Assembly (NCBI GenBank): GCA_002371615.1 | Contig: DFGA01000042.1 | Span: 119,018 to 183,017 of the forward strand | DNA: 64,000 nt | Direction of reading: 5' to 3' | Origin: Lachnospiraceae bacterium UBA3762 | Lineage (GTDB): Bacteria > Bacillota > Clostridia > Lachnospirales > Lachnospiraceae | Shown: positions 17,307 to 27,211 of the stretch, piece by piece | Layout: every line of letters begins with the position of its first letter | How positions within the stretch are numbered: the first letter of the stretch is position 1 | Program-made: the position numbers and the translations under genes | Notes under the pieces: model-generated | What the model saw: only the letters and a program-made list of their open reading frames with translations | Databases searched by the model: none | Told to the model about the DNA's origin: nothing

Positions 17307-19352
17307 ATGCTTAAAAGATTCGCAGCCGCAGATCTTGGCGTGGCGCTGTATCTTTTGTGCGCTTTTATATTCCTCATTGTGCCGATCCCTTCAGCAGTGC
17401 TTGATGTTGCTCTTGCCGGCAATATGGCAATAGCTTTCGCGGTGCTGTTTAATACGATGTTCGCCAAAGAAGTTCTGGATATGTCTTTTTTCCCGACTCT
17501 TTTGCTGTTCACCACCATATTCCGTATATCGCTTAACGTTTCATCAACGAGACTGATACTCTCGACCGGATCCCCCGGTAACGTTGTTGAGACATTCGGC
17601 TCATTCGTCGGCGGCGGCGATCTCGTTATGGGAACAATAGTATTCATAATTCTGATAATCATCCAGTTTATGGTTATCAACAAAGGTTCGGAAAGAGTTG
17701 CCGAAGTTACCGCCAGATTTACTCTTGACGCCATGCCCGGTAAACAGATGGCTATCGACGCTGATCTTAACACCGGAGCCATTACCGACGAAGAAGCAAA
17801 ACAAATGCGTGCGAAGATCCAGGAAGAATCAAGCTTTTTCGGTTCCATGGACGGTGCTGTCAAGTACGTAAAAGGAGACGCTACAGCAGGTCTTATAATA
17901 ACGTTCGTAAACATTATCGGCGGTATAGCCATGGGAATGCTGCGGCAGGGCCTTGATTTTAACGCAGCGATACAGAAGTATACTATTCTTACGATAGGTG
18001 ACGGACTGGTATCGCAGATACCCTCACTGTTGATATCTCTTTCGACAGGTATTCTTGTCACAAAGGGTTCAAAGGAAGCGGATTTCGGACAGGTTCTTGT
18101 GTCACAGCTTTTCGGAATGCCGAGAGCCATGTATTTCGTCGGCGGAGTTATATGCTTCCTCGGAATAGTAACACCCCTTAATGCAATACTGTTCCTTGCC
18201 GTAGGACTGCTCTTTATCGTATGCGGAAGGATCGTTGCAAACAATATAGAAGTTGCGAAGACCGAGAAGACGGTAGATGCCGAAGAAGAGGAAGCGGAGG
18301 AAGTCAGGAAACCGGAAAATGTCACTTCGCTTTTGCAGGTTGACCCGATCGAGCTTGAATTCGGATACGGAATTATTCCGCTTGCCGATGTTAACCAGGG
18401 TGGTGACCTTCTTGACAGGGTTGTTATGATACGTCGTCAGATAGCACTTGAACTCGGTACGGTTGTTCCGATAATCCGACTTCGTGATAATATACAGCTT
18501 AATCCTAACCAGTACATAATCAAGATAAAAGGTATACAGGTAAGTGAGGGAGAAATACTGTTTGATCATTACATGGCGATGAATCCCGGGTTTGTCGAAG
18601 AGGAGATATCGGGCATTCCGACGTTCGAGCCTTCGTTCCATCTGCCGGCCACATGGATCACGGAATCACAAAGGGAGCGTGCGGAAAGTCTCGGGTATAC
18701 GGTTGTCGACCCGCCTTCCATCATTGCTACCCATTTGACGGAGATCATCAGACAGCATATTTCCGAACTTCTTACAAGACAGGATGTTCAGAATCTTGTC
18801 AATAATATTAAAGAGAGCAATCCTTCGCTTGTTGATGAACTGACACCAAAGCTCTTGGGACTCGGGGAAATACAAAAGGTTCTGCAAAATCTCTTAAAAG
18901 AGGGTATATCCATAAGAGATCTTCTGACTATATTCGAGACACTGGCGGATCATGCACCCGTCACAAGGGATACGGATGTACTTACGGAATATGTACGGCA
19001 AAGTCTGAAGCGTGCGATATCTGCCAAGTATTTTGCCGCCAATGAAGCCACAAGTGTAGTGACTCTCGATCCGAAGATAGAGCAGGAGATAATGAATTCG
19101 GTCAAGCAGACGGAGCAGGGTGCTTATCTTACGCTTGATCCCGAAAGAGTTAAAGAGATAATGAACTCTGTCGGAGATGAGGTGGCCAAGCTCGAGAATC
19201 TTGGAAAGAATCCGATTGTGATAACTTCTCCGATCGTGAGAATGTATTTCAAAAAGCTTACCGAAGACTACTATCCGGATCTTATTGTTGTATCGTATAA
19301 TGAGATTGACACAAACGTTGAGTTACAGTCGGTCGGAATGGTAACGGCATAA
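17307..19352 (+). CDS. flhA: Flagellar export gate protein FlhA
   Basis: FlhA forms the nonameric export ring that docks chaperone-substrate complexes and uses the proton motive force. The 681-residue length is normal. Eight membrane helices occupy residues 1-310, including the FHIPEP signature region RISLNVSSTRLILS; the C-terminal half is the cytoplasmic docking domain (LEFGYGIIPLAD, EIIRQHISELLTRQDVQNL). A GAGGAGGTG ribosome site stands 8 bases before the ATG after an 83-base gap with no other gene. It abuts flhF. Confidence 0.97.
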   Translation: MLKRFAAADLGVALYLLCAFIFLIVPIPSAVLDVALAGNMAIAFAVLFNTMFAKEVLDMSFFPTLLLFTTIFRISLNVSSTRLILSTGSPGNVVETFGSFVGGGDLVMGTIVFIILIIIQFMVINKGSERVAEVTARFTLDAMPGKQMAIDADLNTGAITDEEAKQMRAKIQEESSFFGSMDGAVKYVKGDATAGLIITFVNIIGGIAMGMLRQGLDFNAAIQKYTILTIGDGLVSQIPSLLISLSTGILVTKGSKEADFGQVLVSQLFGMPRAMYFVGGVICFLGIVTPLNAILFLAVGLLFIVCGRIVANNIEVAKTEKTVDAEEEEAEEVRKPENVTSLLQVDPIELEFGYGIIPLADVNQGGDLLDRVVMIRRQIALELGTVVPIIRLRDNIQLNPNQYIIKIKGIQVSEGEILFDHYMAMNPGFVEEEISGIPTFEPSFHLPATWITESQRERAESLGYTVVDPPSIIATHLTEIIRQHISELLTRQDVQNLVNNIKESNPSLVDELTPKLLGLGEIQKVLQNLLKEGISIRDLLTIFETLADHAPVTRDTDVLTEYVRQSLKRAISAKYFAANEATSVVTLDPKIEQEIMNSVKQTEQGAYLTLDPERVKEIMNSVGDEVAKLENLGKNPIVITSPIVRMYFKKLTEDYYPDLIVVSYNEIDTNVELQSVGMVTA

Positions 19353-20564
19353 ATGATAATCAAAAAGTTTCAGGCAAAAACAGAAGAAGAAGCGGTATCC
19401 GCAGCTAAGAAGGAGATGGGGGAGAACGTTGTCATCATGAGCGTTCGCAGCCTCAAGAAAAAGGGTCTGTTTTCCTTTATGAAAAAACCTGTAGTGGAGG
19501 TAACTGTCGGAATGGAGGAAGAGTCCGAACGACAGGTATCGGAAAACCCGTTCTCAATGCTCGCAAAGCAGAGCATTAATCGCGGGATGACACAACAATT
19601 CTCTGCTGCAAATACGAGGGATATTATAGAGGATGATGCTTTGCCCGCAAACCATGGAAAGAGCGAGAAAGTAATAGAACAGCGTCTGGATAGTCTGCAG
19701 TCTCTTCTTGAGAAGCAGCTTACCCGCCAGCCCGAGAAGGATGAGTTTGAGAAAAACGAAGAGGAAGATTCTTCGGTTGCTTTTTTAAAACTGATCTACA
19801 GTACTCTTATTGATAATGAGGTGGCTGAAAAGTATGCAAACGAGCTTCTTGATGAGATCGGCAAGATCAATACTCCCAAGTCGAGCGTTGATTTTATACT
19901 GGGGAATATTTATCAGAAGATGATACTTAAGTTTGGACAGCCGGTTACCATCCCCCTCGGACTTGAAAGGCAGCGTGTGATTTTCTTCATAGGTCCCACG
20001 GGTGTCGGTAAGACGACAACGATTGCAAAACTTGCATCAAAACTGTGTGTCAATCACAAGAAAAAGGTTGTACTTCTTACAACCGACACATACAGGATAG
20101 CAGCGGCCGAGCAGCTTCGGACTTATGCAAGTATTCTCGATGTTCCGTTCAGGGTGATATATACGGAAGAAGAGATGGTTGCCGCGTTATCCGATTACAA
20201 AGAGTACGATTATATTCTGGTCGATACCGCCGGACATTCGCAGCATAATGAAGCCCAGAAAGAATCTATGGCTCATTTCCTGTCGTGTATTGATGACACC
20301 GTTGACAAGGATACGTATCTTGTGGTGAGCGCGACAACAAAGTACAGGGATCTGTTGGCGATTGCCGATGCCTATTCGGAATTTACCGACTATAAGCTTA
20401 TATTTACCAAACTGGATGAGACTACCACGCTGGGAAATCTGTTCAATCTGTGCATGCATACCGGAGCTTCCATGTCCTATGTGACATGCGGGCAGAATGT
20501 CCCTGACGATATAGCTGTTTTCTCGCCTCAATCGACTGTAAAGCAACTGCTCGGAGGTAAGTAA
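19353..20564 (+). CDS. flhF: SRP-family GTPase FlhF (flagellar placement)
   Basis: FlhF is an SRP-type GTPase that sets where and how many flagella form. The 403-residue protein has the basic N-terminal B domain (IIKKFQAKTEEEAVSAAKKE), a variable linker, an N domain and the G domain: P-loop GPTGVGKTTT from residue 214, G2/I-box LLTTDTYRIAAAEQLRTYA, G3 DTAGHS at 291-296 and G4 TKLDET. G3 normally reads DTAGR-S/N, so His replaces the usual Arg. It is followed by flhG with a 1-base overlap, the classic partner pair. Confidence 0.95.
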   Translation: MIIKKFQAKTEEEAVSAAKKEMGENVVIMSVRSLKKKGLFSFMKKPVVEVTVGMEEESERQVSENPFSMLAKQSINRGMTQQFSAANTRDIIEDDALPANHGKSEKVIEQRLDSLQSLLEKQLTRQPEKDEFEKNEEEDSSVAFLKLIYSTLIDNEVAEKYANELLDEIGKINTPKSSVDFILGNIYQKMILKFGQPVTIPLGLERQRVIFFIGPTGVGKTTTIAKLASKLCVNHKKKVVLLTTDTYRIAAAEQLRTYASILDVPFRVIYTEEEMVAALSDYKEYDYILVDTAGHSQHNEAQKESMAHFLSCIDDTVDKDTYLVVSATTKYRDLLAIADAYSEFTDYKLIFTKLDETTTLGNLFNLCMHTGASMSYVTCGQNVPDDIAVFSPQSTVKQLLGGK

Positions 20565-21439
20565 TGGATCAGGCAGAAGGACTTCGCAATATAATAAAGC
20601 AAAATGCCATAAACTCCCGTCCGGTTGCCAGAGTCATTACGGTTACAAGCGGAAAGGGCGGCGTCGGAAAATCGAATGTTTCCATTAATCTTGCGGTGCA
20701 GTTCAGACGGATGGGAAAAAAGGTGATCATTTTTGATGCCGATTTCGGAATGGCCAATATAGAGGTTATGTTCGGAGCGATCCCCAAGCATAATCTTGCT
20801 GATCTTATATACCACGGAATGAATATTCGGGATATAATAACAACGGGACCGATGGACATAGGGTTTATTTCCGGAGGCTCGGGTATCGCCAGTCTTTCCA
20901 ATCTCGGAAAGGATTATATTGATTATCTTATCAAAAACCTTGCGGAGCTTGATTATCTTGCGGATGTGATAATCATTGATACGGGAGCGGGAATAAGTGA
21001 TGCGGTTCTGGAATTCCTGGTTGCAAGCGGAGAGATAATACTTGTTACGACACCCGAACCGACTTCGATCACGGATTCCTATTCACTGCTTAAAGCATTA
21101 GGCAGACATCCGAAGTTTGACAGGGGTAATTCGGCTATTAAAGTAGTTGCAAATAAGGTCGGAAGCTTTGAGGAAGGCAGACAGCTTTATATTAAACTAA
21201 ATGCGGTCGTCGGAAGGTATCTTAAGATTCCGCTGAATCTTGTCGGTGTAATACCGGAAGATCACGAACTGGTCAAAGCGGTAATGGGGCAGATGCCTAT
21301 CTCGATACAGAATCCGAATGCGAAGAGTGCGCAGGCATTTGCGGATCTGGCGCAGGCACTTGAAACAAATGCAACTGATCCGATATATCATAAAAGGGGA
21401 ATGTCGGGATTTTTCGCATCAATGATCAGAAACAGATAA
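20564..21439 (+). CDS. flhG: MinD-like ATPase FlhG (YlxH)
   Basis: FlhG is the MinD-type ATPase that stimulates FlhF and limits flagellar number. The N-terminus carries the FlhF-activating motif DQAEGLR (residues 2-8, family DQAxxLR). The deviant Walker A is SGKGGVGKSN, followed by switch I DADFGMANIEVMFG and switch II IDTGAGIS. A C-terminal amphipathic segment (GFFASMIRNR) probably serves as membrane targeting. Length 291 residues is normal; the start overlaps the flhF stop by one base. Confidence 0.95.
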   Translation: MDQAEGLRNIIKQNAINSRPVARVITVTSGKGGVGKSNVSINLAVQFRRMGKKVIIFDADFGMANIEVMFGAIPKHNLADLIYHGMNIRDIITTGPMDIGFISGGSGIASLSNLGKDYIDYLIKNLAELDYLADVIIIDTGAGISDAVLEFLVASGEIILVTTPEPTSITDSYSLLKALGRHPKFDRGNSAIKVVANKVGSFEEGRQLYIKLNAVVGRYLKIPLNLVGVIPEDHELVKAVMGQMPISIQNPNAKSAQAFADLAQALETNATDPIYHKRGMSGFFASMIRNR

Positions 21440-21460
21440 CAAAGGGGAGAAGGTACACAC

Positions 21461-22189
21461 ATGATTTCAAAATTTGTTCAGATCGGAAACAAGATAGAGA
21501 TAGAGTCTATCAAGAAAACAACAGGTGAACTCGGTGAGGTTACACGCAAAACTTACAGAAGCGAACTGTATGATATAGAAAGCGAAGATGTGATCAAGAT
21601 CGCAATGCCCATGGAGCAAAGCAAAGTCGTACTTCTGCCGGTTGATGCGGAGTACAGCCTGTGCTTTTACACATCAAACGGCCTGTACCAGTGCCTTGCC
21701 CGGGTAATAGAAAGATATAAGAGCAATAACCTGTTTGTGCTTTCCATGGAACTTGAAACAGACCTTCAGAAGTATCAGCGAAGGGAATACTATCGTCTTA
21801 ATACGGTGCTTGACATGAAGAGTAAAGCAATAGACGACAATGCGGACAGGAAGAGCCTTGAACAGGTACATTTTATAGATACCGATCTTACGTTTGATAA
21901 CGGTACGATGGTTGATATAAGCGGGGGAGGAGCAAGGTTCATCTCCAAGGTCAGGTATACGGAAGGCTCACTGATCAGATTTGTATTTTCCCTGTTTGTA
22001 AATGGTCAGGTAACGGAATATAAGCTTATCGGTAAAGTTTTAAAATCTTCTCCCATGGAAAACCGGGACGATTCTTTTGAGAACAGAATTCAGTTTGTCA
22101 ATATGGTAAATGATGACAGGGAGAGCATTATAAAGTATATTTTTGAAGAGGAACGTAAGATGAGACACCGTGAAAGAGGAACGTTTTAG
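21461..22189 (+). CDS. YcgR/MotI-like PilZ-domain c-di-GMP receptor
   Basis: A 242-residue cytoplasmic protein with an N-terminal YcgR-type beta domain (about 5-95) and a C-terminal PilZ domain. Both c-di-GMP-binding motifs are visible: the RxxxR-type QRREYYR near 107-113 and D-x-S-xx-G in VDISGGGARF near 150. In this family the ligand-bound protein acts as a brake or clutch on the stator. Its place inside the fla/che operon fits that role, and a GGDEF protein is encoded in the same window at 54466-55767. Confidence 0.85.
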   Translation: MISKFVQIGNKIEIESIKKTTGELGEVTRKTYRSELYDIESEDVIKIAMPMEQSKVVLLPVDAEYSLCFYTSNGLYQCLARVIERYKSNNLFVLSMELETDLQKYQRREYYRLNTVLDMKSKAIDDNADRKSLEQVHFIDTDLTFDNGTMVDISGGGARFISKVRYTEGSLIRFVFSLFVNGQVTEYKLIGKVLKSSPMENRDDSFENRIQFVNMVNDDRESIIKYIFEEERKMRHRERGTF

Positions 22190-22215
22190 TTGCAGAAAAG
22201 GGGTTTTAGGGAAAA

Positions 22216-23385
22216 ATGAAGAAAAAAATTCTTATCGTCGATGACTCTGCACTCATGAGAAGAGTCTTTTGTGATATAATAAACTCCGATGACAGGTTTG
22301 AGGTTGTAAATACTGCAACTGACGGCGCTGAAGGCTTCAAATTCATCTGTGAGAAAGAGTATGATGCGGTAGTACTTGACGTATATATGCCGAGGATGAC
22401 CGGAATACAGATGCTCCAGGAGATGCAGAAGTCTCATGTGAGCGCCAGAGTCATGATGTCGAGCACCACAACCGGTGAAGGAGCCAGAGAAACTCTTGAT
22501 GCGCTGACACTCGGGGCTATTGATTTTATCAAGAAGCCCGAAAATGTGGCAAACGCGAAAGACGAGAACTTCTCCAAGAAATTTCTGGATCTTCTGTATG
22601 TTGTATCGTGTGCACCGATGCCGCACTTCGGAGGTGCGACTCTTCCGGCAAGAGGCGGCAGGGAACACGGACAGACCTTTACAAAAAGGTTCGATGTTAA
22701 CATACATACTACCGCGGATCAGCTTGCGAGGGCCAGAAGCAAGGTTACGAGCACCACTATCGCAACGCCTCCGGATGTCAAGTTAAGGAAGGTCGAACAC
22801 AGAGGTCACAGAAAGATAGTTGCTATCGCAAGTTCCACCGGGGGACCGAAAGCGCTTCATGACGTTATTCCATACCTTCCCGGTAATCTTCCTGTCCCGG
22901 TACTGCTTGTACAGCATATGCCGCAGGGATTTACTGCTTCTCTTGCAAACAGGCTTAACGAGATATCAAAGGTCAAAGTTAGCGAGGCGGTCAACGGAGA
23001 GAGGATAGAGCCGGGTCATGTGTATATCGCTCCGGGTGGTGTACATATGAAACTGGAAAAGAAAAACGGCGCACATTGTATCAAGTATTCCGACGAACCT
23101 ACAAGAGAGGGTGTCAAGCCATGTGCCAACTATATGTATGAATCCCTGATAGATTGCGATTATGATGAGATCATATGCGTAGTGCTTACCGGCATGGGTG
23201 CGGACGGAACAGCCGGAATCAAAAATCTCGACCTGAAAAAACAGACATATATCATCGCGCAGGATCAGAGCACCTGCACAGTATACGGAATGCCAAAGGC
23301 TATCGCTATGACAGGACTTGTCAGCGAGGTTGTTCCGCTCAAAGACATAGCGGAGCAGATTACTAAGAACGTGGGGGTACACTAA
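22216..23385 (+). CDS. cheB: Chemotaxis methylesterase/deamidase CheB
   Basis: CheB removes methyl groups from receptors for adaptation. The 389 residues comprise a receiver domain (acidic DD at 9-10, phospho-site D55 in AVVLDVYMPRMTG), a roughly 70-residue linker, and a CheB_methylest domain with the Ser in ASSTGGPKALH (about 205), His in VQHMPQGF (about 234) and Asp in GMGADGTAGI (about 330). No cheR is present in the window, so its methyltransferase partner must be elsewhere. cheA starts 3 bases after the stop. Confidence 0.96.
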   Translation: MKKKILIVDDSALMRRVFCDIINSDDRFEVVNTATDGAEGFKFICEKEYDAVVLDVYMPRMTGIQMLQEMQKSHVSARVMMSSTTTGEGARETLDALTLGAIDFIKKPENVANAKDENFSKKFLDLLYVVSCAPMPHFGGATLPARGGREHGQTFTKRFDVNIHTTADQLARARSKVTSTTIATPPDVKLRKVEHRGHRKIVAIASSTGGPKALHDVIPYLPGNLPVPVLLVQHMPQGFTASLANRLNEISKVKVSEAVNGERIEPGHVYIAPGGVHMKLEKKNGAHCIKYSDEPTREGVKPCANYMYESLIDCDYDEIICVVLTGMGADGTAGIKNLDLKKQTYIIAQDQSTCTVYGMPKAIAMTGLVSEVVPLKDIAEQITKNVGVH

Positions 23386-23387
23386 TC

Positions 23388-25538
23388 ATGGATGTAAGCC
23401 AATATCTCGGAATTTTCCTGGATGAAACAAACGAACATTTACAGACTCTTTCCGACCAGCTTATGATACTGGAAAATGAGCCGGAAAACGAAGATACCAT
23501 TAATGAGATCTTCCGTGCGGCGCATTCGCTGAAAGGTATGGCCGGAACAATGGGCTACAAGAGGATGCAGAATCTGACCCATGACATGGAGAATGTTTTC
23601 TCCGAAGTCCGCAACGGTAAGATCAAAGTTGACGGACACATGGTTGATATTCTGTTCCAGGCTCTTGATGCTCTCGAAGAGTACAGGGAGAATATTTCCG
23701 AAAACCAGGATGAAGGAACAAACGATAACGAGCCCATCATTAAGGAACTTCAGGCTATTCTTAACGGCGAGTCCGCAGAGGCTTCCGATGACAAAAAAGA
23801 TGAGCCTGAGAGCGCATCTGCTGAAGCAGCTTCCGACAGCGCCGAGAATTCATCGGGATCGGAAGAAGGAAAGTGGAACGACATCGTTCTTCACGAGCCT
23901 GAGCAGCACGTGATCTCGGAAGCTATCAAGAACAGTCAGAAGGTATACGGATTTACCGTATATATTCAGGAGTCATGTATCCTTAAAGCTGCAAGAGCAT
24001 TTCTTGTATTCAAGGCTCTTGAAGAGCTCGGTGAGGTTATCATTTCAGAGCCCTCGGTTCAGGATATAGAGGATGAGAAGTTTGATTTTGACTTCTCTTT
24101 GTATTTCGTTACCGATTCACCTATCGATAAAGTCAAAGAAGCAATCATGAGCGTTTCCGAGATAGATCATGTTATAGGCGATGTGATCGATATGGACAAG
24201 GCGAAGATTGCAAACGAAGACGATGAAGAGGAAGCAGCCGCGGCTCACGAAGCAGAAGTCAAGGAAACTTCAGCGAAGAATGCTCCCGCAGCAAGCAGCG
24301 CACCGGCTCCCGCAGCACCTGCCGCAAAAGACAACAAGGGCGCGGATAACAAGAAGAATGCCGGAGCCAATAAGCCCGCGGTTAACCGTACGGTTCGTGT
24401 TGATATCGAAAAACTCGATGTACTGATGAACCTTGTCAGCGAGCTTATCATTGCCAAGAACTCCCTTGTAAGCTTCGCAACAAGCGATAATCAGAATTCC
24501 CATACAGGATTTAATGAACAGATCGAATACCTTGAGAGCGTAACCACAAACCTTCATGAGTCTGTCATGAAAGTTCGAATGGTTCCTATTGAGAGCGTTG
24601 TTAACAAGTTCCCCCGCATGATAAGAGATCTCTCCAAGAAGCTGGATAAGCAGATGGAACTTCATATGTCGGGTGAGGAGACAGAACTTGACCGTACTGT
24701 TGTTGATGAGATCGGAGATCCTCTGATGCACCTGCTCCGTAACAGTGCAGACCACGGTCTTGAGCATATTGACGTCCGCAGGGAGCGCGGTAAGAGCGAT
24801 GTCGGACAGATATATCTCAATGCATATCAGGATGGTAACAACGTTGTAATTGAAGTTAAGGATGACGGTAACGGTATTGATACCGAAGCCGTTAAGAGAA
24901 AAGCGATCGAACGCGGAACTATCACTCCCGAACAGGCTGAGACCATGAATGAGAAGGAGATCATCGATCTTCTGTTCCTTCCGAGCTTCTCTACGGCGAA
25001 AGTCGTTTCGGACGTATCGGGAAGAGGTGTAGGTCTTGATGTTGTAAGAAGCAAGATCGGTGCTCTCGGCGGTGATGTATCCGTCAAGACAAAGCTTGGC
25101 GAGGGAAGCACATGGACGATCCGTCTTCCTCTTACTCTTGCTATCATTCAGGCTCTCATGGTTGTTATCGGGGATGAGAAGTATGCGATATCACTCGGAA
25201 GCATTCAGACCATAGAGGATGTTGCCGAAGAAGACATCAAGTATGTTGAAGCAAGAGAAGTTATCAATCTTCGTAATACAGTTATCCCGATCATTAGACT
25301 TCGTGATGTTCTCGGAGTTGAGACCGAAAAAGAGGTCGGATCCAATCTGGTCGTTATCATCGTTAAGAAGGGTGATCAGCTGGCAGGTCTTGTTGTTGAC
25401 GAACTTATCGGACAGCAGGAGATCGTTATCAAGTCACTCGGAAAATACATCAACTGCAGCAGCCGCCTGATCTCGGGCGCAACCATCCTCGGCGACGGTG
25501 AGGTTGCTCTGATACTTGATGCTAACGTTCTGATATAG
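23388..25538 (+). CDS. cheA: Chemotaxis histidine kinase CheA
   Basis: CheA autophosphorylates under receptor control and phosphorylates CheY and CheB. The 716-residue protein shows all five domains: P1 HPt with H46 (AAHSLKGMAGTMGYK), P2 (about 185-265), an Ala/Pro linker, P3 dimerisation (RVDIEKLDVLMNLVSELIIA), P4 HATPase (HLLRNSADHGLEH; DDGNGID; SGRGVGLDVV) and P5 CheW-like domain (from about 590). Normal length for the family. It is followed closely by cheW, its coupling partner. Confidence 0.97.
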   Translation: MDVSQYLGIFLDETNEHLQTLSDQLMILENEPENEDTINEIFRAAHSLKGMAGTMGYKRMQNLTHDMENVFSEVRNGKIKVDGHMVDILFQALDALEEYRENISENQDEGTNDNEPIIKELQAILNGESAEASDDKKDEPESASAEAASDSAENSSGSEEGKWNDIVLHEPEQHVISEAIKNSQKVYGFTVYIQESCILKAARAFLVFKALEELGEVIISEPSVQDIEDEKFDFDFSLYFVTDSPIDKVKEAIMSVSEIDHVIGDVIDMDKAKIANEDDEEEAAAAHEAEVKETSAKNAPAASSAPAPAAPAAKDNKGADNKKNAGANKPAVNRTVRVDIEKLDVLMNLVSELIIAKNSLVSFATSDNQNSHTGFNEQIEYLESVTTNLHESVMKVRMVPIESVVNKFPRMIRDLSKKLDKQMELHMSGEETELDRTVVDEIGDPLMHLLRNSADHGLEHIDVRRERGKSDVGQIYLNAYQDGNNVVIEVKDDGNGIDTEAVKRKAIERGTITPEQAETMNEKEIIDLLFLPSFSTAKVVSDVSGRGVGLDVVRSKIGALGGDVSVKTKLGEGSTWTIRLPLTLAIIQALMVVIGDEKYAISLGSIQTIEDVAEEDIKYVEAREVINLRNTVIPIIRLRDVLGVETEKEVGSNLVVIIVKKGDQLAGLVVDELIGQQEIVIKSLGKYINCSSRLISGATILGDGEVALILDANVLI

Positions 25539-25555
25539 TAGGAGGAGATGATAAA

Positions 25556-26017
25556 ATGGATGCGTTAAATATCGCAAGAGAATATGACAGTGTTCAGTAT
25601 ATTGTTATCAAGATCGGAGAGGAACAGTACGGTATAGATATCAGCTACATCGATAATATCGTTAGAATGCAGAGCATTACGAGAGTTCCTCACGTGCAGC
25701 CGTATTTCACAGGTGTTATCAACATCCGAGGCGAGGTTGTTCCGGTAATGAGTATTCGTGTTAAGATGGGTCTTGAGCCGGATGAATACACGAACAAGAC
25801 AAGGATCATAATCGTTAAGATGGAGAATAACGCTCCTATCGGACTTATAGTTGATGAAGTAAGAGAAGTTGTTACTCTCGACGAAAGATCGATCGACGAA
25901 GTCATTCATGACAGTAAGGTTGACGAGACATTTATTAACGGAATTGGCAAGAATGGCGATACACTTATCTCACTTCTTGATCTTAATGCTGTTATCAGCG
26001 AAAAGGATAATTCATAA
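25556..26017 (+). CDS. cheW: Chemotaxis coupling protein CheW
   Basis: CheW links receptors to CheA in the signalling array. The 153-residue single CheW domain starts with YIVIKIGEEQYGIDISYIDN and carries the receptor-contact block VPHVQPYFTGVINIRGEVVP and the GLIVDEVREVV strand. AGTAGGAGGAG precedes the ATG. The cheC start follows its stop by one base. Confidence 0.96.
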   Translation: MDALNIAREYDSVQYIVIKIGEEQYGIDISYIDNIVRMQSITRVPHVQPYFTGVINIRGEVVPVMSIRVKMGLEPDEYTNKTRIIIVKMENNAPIGLIVDEVREVVTLDERSIDEVIHDSKVDETFINGIGKNGDTLISLLDLNAVISEKDNS

Positions 26018-26018
26018 T

Positions 26019-26636
26019 ATGGCAAAAGTTGATCTTAACAATATGGAAGGGGTATACTTTGATGTACTCCGTGAAATAGGTAATATCGGGGCGGGGAATG
26101 CAACTACCGCCCTTGCTCAGATGCTGAATACCAAAGTCGACATGCATGTTCCGAAGGTTGATCTTCTGGAGTTTTCCGAAGTCGGCGAGGCTATGGGCGG
26201 AGAAGAGCAGATAATGGCCGGTATATACCTTATAGTTGAAGGAGATATTTCCGGTTCAATAATGTTTCTGCTGGAAAAATCATCTGCGAAGGCTCTTGTT
26301 GCAAAACTTATGGGAACAACAAGTGAGAATCCCGACGGTGAGTTTGATGAGATGGAACTGTCGGCACTTAAGGAGATCGGTAATATTATTACCGGTTCTT
26401 ATCTGTCGTCGCTCTCAACACTTACTAACCTTAATATACATCCTACACCGCCCGATATCTGTATAGATATGTGTGGCGCTATTTTATCGGTTCCGGCAAT
26501 AGAGTTTGGAGCGATCAGTGACAAGATGCTTCTGATCGCCACGGAATTTACGGATGATATTAAGCTTGAGGGCTATTTCATACTTGTTCCGGATCTTGAG
26601 TCATATGATAAGATCCTGACATCGCTTGGAATGTAG
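26019..26636 (+). CDS. cheC: CheY-P phosphatase CheC
   Basis: CheC dephosphorylates CheY-P and is regulated by CheD. The start is the ATG at 26019 directly behind the cheW stop (TAATATG), giving 205 residues; a longer reading would run inside cheW. Both phosphatase sites are intact: LREIGNIGAGNATTALAQML with the downstream Pro, and LKEIGNIITGSYLSSLSTL. It is encoded just before cheD, as in Bacillus and Thermotoga adaptation systems. Confidence 0.95.
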   Translation: MAKVDLNNMEGVYFDVLREIGNIGAGNATTALAQMLNTKVDMHVPKVDLLEFSEVGEAMGGEEQIMAGIYLIVEGDISGSIMFLLEKSSAKALVAKLMGTTSENPDGEFDEMELSALKEIGNIITGSYLSSLSTLTNLNIHPTPPDICIDMCGAILSVPAIEFGAISDKMLLIATEFTDDIKLEGYFILVPDLESYDKILTSLGM

Positions 26637-26706
26637 CAGGCTGATAGGATGAATGGCGATTTGCATGTGCGATGCACATTTTTACTAAGTATATCAGAGG
26701 AAGCAA

Positions 26707-27192
26707 ATGAGTGAAATGATTAAGGTGGGCATGGCGGACTTGAAGTTATGCAAAGCACCGGATGCCATTACAACGCTTGGTCTTGGATCTTGCGTAGGGA
26801 TAGCCATCAGGGATCCCATTACAAAGATCGGAGGTCTTGCGCATATTATGCTGCCGGACAGTGGCAACTTTGAAAATCATAACAGTATACCCAAATTTGC
26901 GGACACGGGTACAAAAGAGCTGGTCAGAATAATAGTGGCTGCCGGAGGAAACAGGTCAAGGCTTGTTGCCAAGATAGCCGGAGGGGCCCAGATGTTTGCT
27001 TTTCAGAGCAAGAATGAGATGACCGCAGTCGGACAGAGAAATGTTGACGCAGTCAAAAAAGTCCTTGCCGAGCTCAAGATACCGATACTTGCCAGTGATA
27101 CGGGACTCAACTTCGGACGTACCGTTGAATTCTATCCCGAAACCGGAGACTATGTGATCAAGGCAGTCGGTAAAGGGGTTAAGACAATTTAG
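26707..27192 (+). CDS. cheD: Chemoreceptor deamidase CheD
   Basis: CheD deamidates receptor glutamines and binds CheC. The catalytic triad is visible: C29 in GLGSCVGIAI, H46 in GGLAHIMLPDS, and the Thr/Ser segment of ASDTGLNFGRTVEF. The 161-residue length is normal. A CAGAGGAAG ribosome site precedes the ATG. The 70-base gap behind cheC has only a small 6-bp hairpin (ATGTGC/GCACAT) followed by a short T run, too weak to call a terminator. Confidence 0.96.
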   Translation: MSEMIKVGMADLKLCKAPDAITTLGLGSCVGIAIRDPITKIGGLAHIMLPDSGNFENHNSIPKFADTGTKELVRIIVAAGGNRSRLVAKIAGGAQMFAFQSKNEMTAVGQRNVDAVKKVLAELKIPILASDTGLNFGRTVEFYPETGDYVIKAVGKGVKTI

Positions 27193-27211
27193 GAAATGGT
27201 CGTTTTTACAT

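Noticed and set aside
17237..18325. Long minus-strand open frame (362 codons) opposite flhA
   Set aside because: Ser/Thr/Ile-rich shadow of a real membrane protein gene; flhA is certain on the plus strand.
26637..26706. Small hairpin with T run between cheC and cheD as terminator
   Set aside because: The stem is only about 6 bp and cheD is a standard member of the same operon.
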